In this document: positions 31,718 to 37,058 of the stretch, one piece after another | Position numbering within the stretch: position 1 is the first letter of the stretch | Layout of the letters: each line of letters opens with the position of its first letter | NCBI GenBank assembly: GCA_900544515.1 | Contig: UQVI01000002.1 | Span: 1 to 37,058, forward strand | Length of the DNA stretch: 37,058 nt | Source of the DNA: an uncultured Oscillospiraceae bacterium | Lineage (GTDB): Bacteria > Bacillota > Clostridia > Oscillospirales > Acutalibacteraceae | Reading direction: 5' to 3' | Program-made: the position numbers and the translations under genes | The notes under the pieces: model-generated | The model's input: the letters and a program-made list of their open reading frames with translations, nothing else | Told to the model about the DNA's origin: nothing | The model's database searches: none

Positions 31718-31955
31718 ACATTTTATCCTCTTCATATATTTTATCATATAGTTCAGTAACAGAGAGTCCGGTAAGTGTAAGTATAGTACTGTGATCATAT
31801 TCATTGTTGTATTTATCAAAAAATTTCGAGAGTATGCAAAGCTGCGTGGCAAGATTGCAAATATTGTCGTGATAATCGGATACTCTGTTGTAATTGAGAA
31901 TAAAGGAATGTAAAAGCTCAGGGTTTGTGTTATATTTTCTTTCTGTTTCATTCAT
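31671..31955 (-). CDS. Hypothetical 94-residue helical protein
   Basis: Unrecognised. An acidic, mostly helical small protein with no membrane helix, signal peptide or cysteine pair motif. The N-terminus is polar (MNETERKYNTNPELLHSF), and the middle reads ICNLATQLCILSKFFDKYN. ATG at 31955 follows AAAGGA by 9 bases, which supports a real gene. It lies downstream (minus strand) of the solo RNA copy 3, occupying the place where copies 1 and 2 carry an RHH gene, but it has no similarity to RHH proteins. Confidence 0.6.
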   Translation of the reverse strand: MNETERKYNTNPELLHSFILNYNRVSDYHDNICNLATQLCILSKFFDKYNNEYDHSTILTLTGLSVTELYDKIYEEDKMFKTCNTILDKITMFE

Positions 31956-32057
31956 AACTGATTTCCTTTCGTTATATGATTTTTAAATACTTGAAATAAA
32001 ATCCGCTATGCCGTATAATATTTTTGGCACAGGATTTATTTTTTGTGTTTGTTTAGG

Positions 32058-32101
32058 CTCTGTACTTTGTTTTAGCGGACTGGGTACAGAGTTCTTTTTT
32101 T
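32058..32101 (+). terminator. Plus-strand terminator hairpin
   Basis: CTCTGTAC (32058-32065) with GTACAGAG (32084-32091), then a T-rich run ending at 32101. It can end plus-strand transcription from the gtrA side. Bases 31956-32057 hold only a weaker AAATCC/GGATTT hairpin; no gene is seen. Confidence 0.7.
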
Positions 32102-32138
32102 GCTCAATCTGATAATATCACCTTAAATCATTATAAAA

Positions 32139-32305
32139 TAAAAAATGCGCAGCCGAAGCTGCGCCAAAAATGCATAGCTCACGTCGCCAAACGATAATTA
32201 AACATCTACACGAAAAGTAAGCATGTGAAATTTGAGCTTGCATTTTTATCAAAAAATAAAAAGACATGATTACGGTTGGTGTTAAATATTCAATTATCAT
32301 TTGGC
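32139..32305 (-). ncRNA. Structured pseudoknot RNA with own terminator, copy 3 (solo)
   Basis: Predicted transcript of about 167 nt read from 32305 down. Helix A pairs 32305-32289 with 32202-32186 (17 bp, U-G wobble at the 7th pair as in the other copies). Helix B pairs 32247-32233 with 32181-32166, with one bulged base, again crossing helix A. The terminator is a 7-bp stem (32164-32158/32153-32147) with UUCG loop and T-run. A 28-base segment (32239-32266) is identical to copy 1 (7589-7616), although helix A differs. No RHH gene follows. Confidence 0.82.
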
Positions 32306-32311
32306 ATATTC

Positions 32312-32340
32312 CGTATCTCATTATTGTGAAACTATGTCAA
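32312..32340 (-). promoter_or_regulatory. Promoter of structured RNA copy 3 (degenerate -10)
   Basis: On the minus strand TTGACA (32340-32335) is followed by a 17-base spacer ending in AATGA, as in copy 1. The -10 is GATACG (32317-32312) instead of TAAAAT. The +1 distance is unchanged. It may be weak. Confidence 0.6.
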
Positions 32341-32344
32341 ATAA

Positions 32345-32380
32345 AAAAGCACAAACAGCTAACAGGCTGTCTGTGCTTTT
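32345..32380 (-). terminator. Intrinsic terminator after the transketolase genes
   Basis: A 15-bp stem with one mismatch (32345-32359 with 32366-32380). On the minus strand it is followed by a T-run. It starts 20 bases after the transketolase C-subunit stop. Confidence 0.9.
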
Positions 32381-32399
32381 GGTATATCATACTATTATA

Positions 32400-33341
32400 T
32401 TATTTCACAAATTCCTCAGCGACTTTGGTAATGTTTTCAGCTGAGAGTCCGAACTGCTTAAGAAGGTCAACGGCAGGACCGCTGTGGCCGAATTCATCAT
32501 TTACGCCGATTCTCTTAACAGGGGTAGGGCATTTTTCACTGAGCACTGAGCAGACAGCCTCACCGAGACCGCCGATAATATTATGCTCCTCAACCGTGAT
32601 TACCTTGCCTGTTTTCTTAGCAGATGCAATAACAAGCTCCTCATCAAGCGGCTTGATTGTTGCAATGTTGATGATTTCAGCACTGATACCCTTTTCAGCA
32701 AGAGCCTTGCCTGCCTCGATTGCCTCAGCAACCATAAGACCGTTGGCGATGATTGTTACATCTGTACCCTCTGCTACGACCTCACCCTTGCCGATTTCAA
32801 ACTGATAGTTATCATCGTGGAACACAGGAACTGCAAGTCTGCCGAATCTGAGATATACAGGACCATCGTAATGATAAGCAGCCTTGACTGCTTGCTTAGC
32901 CTCAACATCATCAGCGGGGCAGATAACAACCATACCCGGAATTGCTCGCATCAGTGCAAAGTCCTCACAGCACTGGTGTGACGCACCGTCCTCACCAACG
33001 GAAATACCTGCATGTGTTGCACCGATTTTTACATTAAGATGCGGATAGCCGATTGTGTTTCTTACCTGCTCAAATGCTCTGCCTGCGGCAAACATTGCAA
33101 AGCTGGATGCAAACGGAACAAGTCCCATTGTGCTCATACCTGCAGCAACGCAAAGCATATTTGCCTCTGCAATACCGCAGTTGATATGTCTGTTCGGATA
33201 TTCCTTTTTGAATATACCTGTTTTTGTAGCCGCTGAAAGGTCAGCGTCAAGAACAACTAATTTATCTGCGCCCTCTGCTGCAAGCTCCTTAAGAGCATTA
33301 CCATAGCTTTCACGAGTGGCAACCTTTTTAATCTCTGCCAT
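32400..33341 (-). CDS. Transketolase, C-terminal subunit
   Basis: A 313-residue C-terminal half of a two-subunit transketolase of the pentose phosphate pathway, which moves two-carbon ketol units. It carries the pyrimidine-binding domain (ATRESYGNALKELA, INCGIAEANMLCVAAGMS with the catalytic glutamate, SSFAMFAAGRAFEQVRN, and THAGISVGEDGASHQ) and the transketolase C-terminal domain (IGVNDEFGHSGPAVDLLKQF). It follows the N-terminal subunit with a 2-base gap, so the pair is co-translated as in many anaerobes and archaea. It is the last gene before the terminator. Confidence 0.95.
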   Translation of the reverse strand: MAEIKKVATRESYGNALKELAAEGADKLVVLDADLSAATKTGIFKKEYPNRHINCGIAEANMLCVAAGMSTMGLVPFASSFAMFAAGRAFEQVRNTIGYPHLNVKIGATHAGISVGEDGASHQCCEDFALMRAIPGMVVICPADDVEAKQAVKAAYHYDGPVYLRFGRLAVPVFHDDNYQFEIGKGEVVAEGTDVTIIANGLMVAEAIEAGKALAEKGISAEIINIATIKPLDEELVIASAKKTGKVITVEEHNIIGGLGEAVCSVLSEKCPTPVKRIGVNDEFGHSGPAVDLLKQFGLSAENITKVAEEFVK

Positions 33342-33343
33342 AA

Positions 33344-34192
33344 TTATGCCTCCTCAATTTCTGCAAGTGCAGCCTTAAGCTCAGCCATTGCAATATTATA
33401 TTCTTCTTCGTTAGGTGCTTTGCCGTGCCAGTCAACCTGATTTTCCATAAAGGAAACGCCCTTGCCCTTAACCGTTTTCATAATGATCCCGAAAGGCTTA
33501 TCACTTTTGTGGAAAGCATCGAATGCTTTTTCAAGTTCATCAAAATCATTGCCGTTTACGGTTATAACATCAAGACCGAATGCCTTGAGCTTTTCGTCGA
33601 TAGGTTCAGCACTCATAACCTCGTCGCACTTGCCGTCAATCTGAAGTCCGTTGCAGTCGATGATAACGCAAAGATTGTCAAGCTTATATTGGTTGGCAAA
33701 CATAAGAGCCTCCCAAACCTGACCTTCTTCAATTTCACCGTCACCTAAAAGCGTATAAACATTGATTTTATCATTACCTATGTATTTTGCACCCTTAGCC
33801 ATACCCACTGCAGTGCTTATGCCCTGACCAAGTGAGCCTGTTGACATATCAATTCCCGGTACAGTGTTCATATTCGGATGACCCTGCAGATAGGAATCAA
33901 TGTGACGAAGAGTAGGTAAATCCTCAACTGGGAAATAACTCTTATGTGCAAGTGCACTGTAAAGACCGGGTGCACAGTGACCCTTTGAAAGAACAAATCT
34001 GTCACGGTCAGGTGCAGCAGGATTCTTTGGGTCGAGATTTTTCATCTCTTTAAAATAGAGGTATGCAAAAAGGTCAGCCGATGAAAGGCTTCCGCCCGGA
34101 TGACCGGCTTTTGCTCCATAGGTGCTTTCAATGATTCCCATTCTGATTTTTGCAGCATAGGAGGAAAGCATTTTTTTTGTTTCTGTGTTCAT
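33344..34192 (-). CDS. Transketolase, N-terminal subunit
   Basis: A 282-residue thiamine-diphosphate-binding half of the split transketolase. Seen are GHPGGSLSSADL, SKGHCAPGLYSAL, TGSLGQGISTAVGMA and the ThDP/metal motif GDGEIEEGQVWEALMFAN with its downstream Asn, then VDWHGKAP. The full-length enzyme is formed with the adjacent C-subunit. ATG at 34192 follows AGGAG by 7 bases. It is 27 bases after the LCP gene, on the same transcript. Confidence 0.95.
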   Translation of the reverse strand: MNTETKKMLSSYAAKIRMGIIESTYGAKAGHPGGSLSSADLFAYLYFKEMKNLDPKNPAAPDRDRFVLSKGHCAPGLYSALAHKSYFPVEDLPTLRHIDSYLQGHPNMNTVPGIDMSTGSLGQGISTAVGMAKGAKYIGNDKINVYTLLGDGEIEEGQVWEALMFANQYKLDNLCVIIDCNGLQIDGKCDEVMSAEPIDEKLKAFGLDVITVNGNDFDELEKAFDAFHKSDKPFGIIMKTVKGKGVSFMENQVDWHGKAPNEEEYNIAMAELKAALAEIEEA

Positions 34193-34219
34193 AGTTAAAC
34201 TCCTGTATATAAAATATTT

Positions 34220-35524
34220 TTAATTAATCTGTGTGTAGAAGGTGTCAAGAACAGTCTGCATCAGCTTATCCTCGTCAGGATAAAACTCTGCATATACCAC
34301 ATCGCCGTAGTCAACTCTTGTGCTTGGCTTCATCTCACCCTCAAGCGTTGTCGTTTCAAAGTCGGTAATGTTCTTTGAAATAAGAAGTGACGCCAGATAG
34401 GTTACATCTGAAAGAGAAATATTTGTGGTGCTGTAGTCCATTGCAGTTGAATAAAGATTACTGATAATGCCGAAATCATTCATAACAGCCGGAATAAGCT
34501 GTGCTGCAAATGCCTTGATATACTGCACCTGCCTTGCAGTTCTGTTAAGAGATGCGTTAACGGTATCCATATCTCTTGTTCTTACATATTTTTCTGTCAA
34601 ATCACCTACGAGGTGAACGGTATCACCCTTTTTGATTCCGAGATTATCAAAATTATAAAGTGACTGCACGGTTACACCGCCGATCGCATCATTTATCGGT
34701 GCAATTCCGTTAAGGTCAAGCGCAAAATATTTGCTTATTGGTACATTATATAATATACGGCTGAGTGAGGTCGTTACGTTTGTAGCTGATGTATCTGTTC
34801 CGTTACCGTAAGCGTAGCTGAGACAGAGCTGCATTTTCTCATTTCTAAGGAAGATATTATTTTCTGAATAAAGATCAACCTCAACCATAGTATCACGTGG
34901 AATTGCCAGTGCTTTTGCCTTACCTGTTGAAGTGTCAACTGTAAGGATTATATTGGCGTCTGCCTGACCGGCTGTGCCGACAACACCGTCTTCCAGTCCC
35001 AGATCACGCTTATCAACACCAATAAATGCGATTGAAACGATATTGCTGTTGTATACATAATCGTGACCGTTATAGGAAATCTTTTCCTCATAGTCCGTCT
35101 GGGTTGTGACGTTTGTCAAATCACTTTTTCCCTTCTGTCCCAAAAAGAAGAATGTGCCCACAAATGCAAAAATAATCACAAGAATGATAATGAGGACAGA
35201 AAGGGCAACCTTAGCCGCAGCAGGCATTTTTTTCTTTTTCTTCCTTCTGCTGTGGCTTGAGTGTGAGGAATGAGAAGAATGTGAACCTGATGAATGATGA
35301 TGGTGATGGTGTGAGCCGCTGTGGTGGCGGTGATACTGCTTTTCCTTCATCTTAAAATCATCCGCAGACGCAGTGCTGCTTAATCCCGGATTTTCAGACG
35401 CTGTGCTTGTAAGCATTTCATCATCAATTTCAAATGTGCTGTTGTTTGTGACGGTATCATCAACGTCAATCGGAAATTCGTCACTGTCAAAATTTTCTAA
35501 GTTAGGGTCAATTGGTTTTTTCAT
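34220..35524 (-). CDS. LCP-family protein with histidine-rich cytoplasmic linker
   Basis: A 434-residue LytR-CpsA-Psr protein. The N-terminus is acidic (1-60). A Ser/His-rich stretch with 13 histidines in 27 residues (65-91), including six in a row (72-77), leads to RRKKKKK and one membrane helix (about 103-128). The extracellular LCP domain shows SIAFIGVDKRDLG, GTAGQADANIILTVD, AIPRDTMVEVD, GGVTVQSLYNFD and RTRDMDTVNASLNRTARQVQYI. It probably attaches glycopolymers to peptidoglycan. The histidine run could bind a transition metal (inference). Its start overlaps the sortase end by 17 bases, which links it to surface assembly. Confidence 0.92.
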   Translation of the reverse strand: MKKPIDPNLENFDSDEFPIDVDDTVTNNSTFEIDDEMLTSTASENPGLSSTASADDFKMKEKQYHRHHSGSHHHHHHSSGSHSSHSSHSSHSRRKKKKKMPAAAKVALSVLIIILVIIFAFVGTFFFLGQKGKSDLTNVTTQTDYEEKISYNGHDYVYNSNIVSIAFIGVDKRDLGLEDGVVGTAGQADANIILTVDTSTGKAKALAIPRDTMVEVDLYSENNIFLRNEKMQLCLSYAYGNGTDTSATNVTTSLSRILYNVPISKYFALDLNGIAPINDAIGGVTVQSLYNFDNLGIKKGDTVHLVGDLTEKYVRTRDMDTVNASLNRTARQVQYIKAFAAQLIPAVMNDFGIISNLYSTAMDYSTTNISLSDVTYLASLLISKNITDFETTTLEGEMKPSTRVDYGDVVYAEFYPDEDKLMQTVLDTFYTQIN

Positions 35525-36320
35525 CGTTTGTCAATACTCCGCAAATTAAATATCTACTGCTTTTCTGGTTTGTTATACAGGTTGACAGAATCACAATTTT
35601 ACTTGATTCTGTGATTGGTTTGTCCAGCTCAGTTCTGACATTTTTCAGAGCCGAATCAGGATTTTGTACGTATTCCTGAAATTTCTCTACAACGGTGGTA
35701 TCAGCGAAATTAAAGGAATTCATTATGTGACGATCATCATATTTGAAGGCTGATATTACCTGATAGGTTAATTTTCTGCCCGGTGCGTATATATAAAAAT
35801 ATGGGTGTGCGTCAAAAAATTCCTTATCTTCAAATTTGTGCAAAGTGGTGAACATTGTGTCACCATAGCCGTTGTGTCCGTATATAACAGTGAAAGCATC
35901 GTTAAAGTTTTTATGGTTTATAAGCTCTGTGTATATCGCACCGCTTGCAGACCAGCTTTTGTCCTCAGCCTTATGCTTGAGATAGAATTCATCATTCGTT
36001 GCATTCTGCACAATCGGATGGTCAACATTGGTATCATCAATCTTAATCCATGCATATATTTCGTCATTCTGCGCTTTAAGTGATTTAAAATCAATCGGAT
36101 TTTCAACAAGACTGTCAGATGAAGCTATGCGTTTGGTAGTTGATGAAGTGGTTGTCGGTGACGGTTTGGATATACTGTTATTATATAATTGTATTCCGAA
36201 ATAAACACCGCAGAAAACAAGAACAAATACTATAATGAAAATAAGTATAAGCTTTGCGGGGCTTTTTTTTCGTTCGTTTTTATTTTCTTCATTGTTTTCA
36301 TCAAAATCATTTTTTATCAA
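35508..36320 (-). CDS. Class B sortase
   Basis: A membrane-anchored transpeptidase (270 aa) joining surface proteins to the cell wall. An N-terminal basic segment and membrane helix (about 20-42) is followed by the sortase fold. Seen are VDHPIVQNATNDEFYL, the catalytic histidine in IYGHNGYG, the catalytic cysteine in LSTC, and the arginine in RYLICG. The spacing and the helix after the histidine fit class B. TTG at 36320 is preferred because AGGGTGAT ends 6 bases upstream; a GTG at 36329 overlaps that site. Its likely substrate is the neighbouring surface protein. It overlaps the LCP gene. Confidence 0.88.
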   Translation of the reverse strand: MIKNDFDENNEENKNERKKSPAKLILIFIIVFVLVFCGVYFGIQLYNNSISKPSPTTTSSTTKRIASSDSLVENPIDFKSLKAQNDEIYAWIKIDDTNVDHPIVQNATNDEFYLKHKAEDKSWSASGAIYTELINHKNFNDAFTVIYGHNGYGDTMFTTLHKFEDKEFFDAHPYFYIYAPGRKLTYQVISAFKYDDRHIMNSFNFADTTVVEKFQEYVQNPDSALKNVRTELDKPITESSKIVILSTCITNQKSSRYLICGVLTNDEKTN

Positions 36321-36340
36321 AATAATCACCCTGAGATTAA

Positions 36341-36377
36341 AAAGACCTGTTTACCAATAAAGGCAAACAGGTTTTTC
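36341..36377 (-). terminator. Terminator between surface protein and sortase genes
   Basis: ACCTGTTT (36345-36352) pairs with AAACAGGT (36365-36372), with flanking A/T pairs and a T-run on the minus strand. No separate promoter is evident for the sortase gene, so read-through here may set sortase level below that of the surface protein. Confidence 0.85.
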
Positions 36378-36393
36378 TTATAAGTTATTGAAA

Positions 36394-36939
36394 TTACTCA
36401 GCATCCTTTTTCTTAGCTGCTGTAAAAGTTGCAATACCAGCACAAGCAATTGCGATACCGCTTGCAGCTAAAGCTAAAGACATACCTGTTGCAGGAGCCT
36501 TTGAAGAATTGTTCTTCTTTGTTGTTGTAGTAGCATCTGTACCAAAATCAACAAGTGCGTTTACGATTACTTCGCCGTTATCGTAATCTGCGATAGCTTC
36601 AGCAGAGATAAAAGTAATTGTTAATGAACCGTCCTCATTGTAAGACAGTGTGTAATCTGTACCCTCTGCAAGACCTAATTCCTCAAGATTCTCTTCCCAG
36701 CCTGTAAGTGTTCCCTCACCGACATATGTGAAAGTGATTGACTTAGGATTTGTTTTATCAGGAGAATAAATGATGTCTGTATCAGTAACAACACCGTTTA
36801 CCTGAAGAGTAGGCTTTTTGTTGACAGCAGTTGAAGCTGTAGGACTGTTAACTGTTGCCGCCATTGCAGGAACAACAGACATAGCGAATACGGAAACTGT
36901 CATTATTGTCGCCATAACAAAAGATAATATTTTTTTCAT
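36394..36939 (-). CDS. Secreted, sortase-anchored surface protein
   Basis: A 181-residue protein with a signal peptide (MKKILSFVMATIMTVS..., cleavage likely near AMAA-TV at about 28) and a small beta-rich domain (about 35-135). A Thr/Lys/Asn/Ser linker follows. The C-terminal sorting signal is APATG (148-152), a hydrophobic helix and the positive tail KKKDAE. This is an LPxTG-like signal with Ala in place of Leu. The domain is not recognised; it may be an adhesin or pilus-type subunit. ATG at 36939 follows GAGGTG by 6 bases; an earlier GTG overlaps that site. A strong promoter suggests high expression. Confidence 0.85.
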   Translation of the reverse strand: MKKILSFVMATIMTVSVFAMSVVPAMAATVNSPTASTAVNKKPTLQVNGVVTDTDIIYSPDKTNPKSITFTYVGEGTLTGWEENLEELGLAEGTDYTLSYNEDGSLTITFISAEAIADYDNGEVIVNALVDFGTDATTTTKKNNSSKAPATGMSLALAASGIAIACAGIATFTAAKKKDAE

Positions 36940-36995
36940 AATAAACACCTCTATATACTTTTACATAGATATACAGTAATACAATATTTGATTAA

Positions 36996-37024
36996 ATTAT
37001 ATCACCGGAATTTCGTTTTGTAAA
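36996..37024 (-). promoter_or_regulatory. Promoter of the surface protein gene
   Basis: On the minus strand TTTACA (37024-37019), a 17-base spacer ending in TGA, and TATAAT (37001-36996), an extended -10. The leader is about 50 bases. Confidence 0.85.
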
Positions 37025-37058
37025 GACTTTTTTTAAAATATATTATTACAAATCTGTC

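Noticed and set aside
1..37058. CRISPR arrays, tRNA or rRNA genes, transposase genes
   Set aside because: I looked for regularly spaced repeats, cloverleaf folds and transposase motifs and saw none.

Overview
The window is a low-GC Gram-positive (Firmicutes) chromosome segment. It most resembles a strictly anaerobic gut Clostridia, probably Oscillospirales/Ruminococcaceae. The basis is the rpmH-rnpA-yidD-yidC-jag-mnmE-mnmG-rsmG-parB-parA-parB order, AT-rich spacers, strong Shine-Dalgarno sites, anaerobic ribonucleotide reductase, a two-subunit transketolase and sortase B with a cell-wall-anchored substrate. The genus is an inference. Bases 1-48 are not genomic: they are an Illumina Nextera index primer, so the window starts at an assembly contig edge inside gyrB.

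Layout. 49-5491: gyrB (5'-truncated) and gyrA, with two small YcxB-type membrane proteins between them and a structured repeat after gyrB. 5631-7229: LytR-CpsA-Psr (LCP) protein. 7231-9935: a structured small RNA with a ribbon-helix-helix (RHH) gene, a histidine phosphatase, an XRE regulator with a perfect palindromic operator, and MTA/SAH nucleosidase. 10044-21999: rpmH, rnpA, yidD, yidC, jag; mnmE, mnmG, rsmG; a noc-position parB; three parS sites; parA, parB, serS and a YdcF-like gene. 22165-22530: second RNA plus RHH locus. 22584-27496 (minus): MBL-fold protein, large YcxB-like protein, nrdG and nrdD with NrdR boxes. 27680-29704 (minus): membrane-anchored MerR regulator and a stand-alone E2-type acyltransferase. 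29974-31717: iron alcohol dehydrogenase, GtrA and a gene fragment. 31671-32340: hypothetical gene and a solo third RNA copy. 32400-36939 (minus): surface protein, sortase B, LCP protein and split transketolase.

The main discovery candidate is a three-copy family of independently promoted, terminator-ended RNAs of about 160-170 nt (7655-7485 minus, 22200-22358 plus, 32305-32139 minus). Each has a TTGACW -35 element, a 17-bp spacer with TG before the -10, and a predicted +1 at the first base of a 16-17 bp helix. That helix differs almost completely in sequence between copies but stays paired, including one invariant U-G wobble. A second helix crosses the first, giving a pseudoknot, and also covaries. 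Each RNA ends in a UUCG-loop intrinsic terminator. Two copies sit directly upstream of a tiny RHH gene; the third is alone. I recognise no known RNA family.

The window carries ordinary origin-proximal housekeeping functions (DNA topology, ribosome and tRNA maturation, membrane insertion, chromosome segregation), then anaerobic nucleotide metabolism, then cell-envelope genes. dnaA, dnaN, rRNA, tRNA and CRISPR are not seen.
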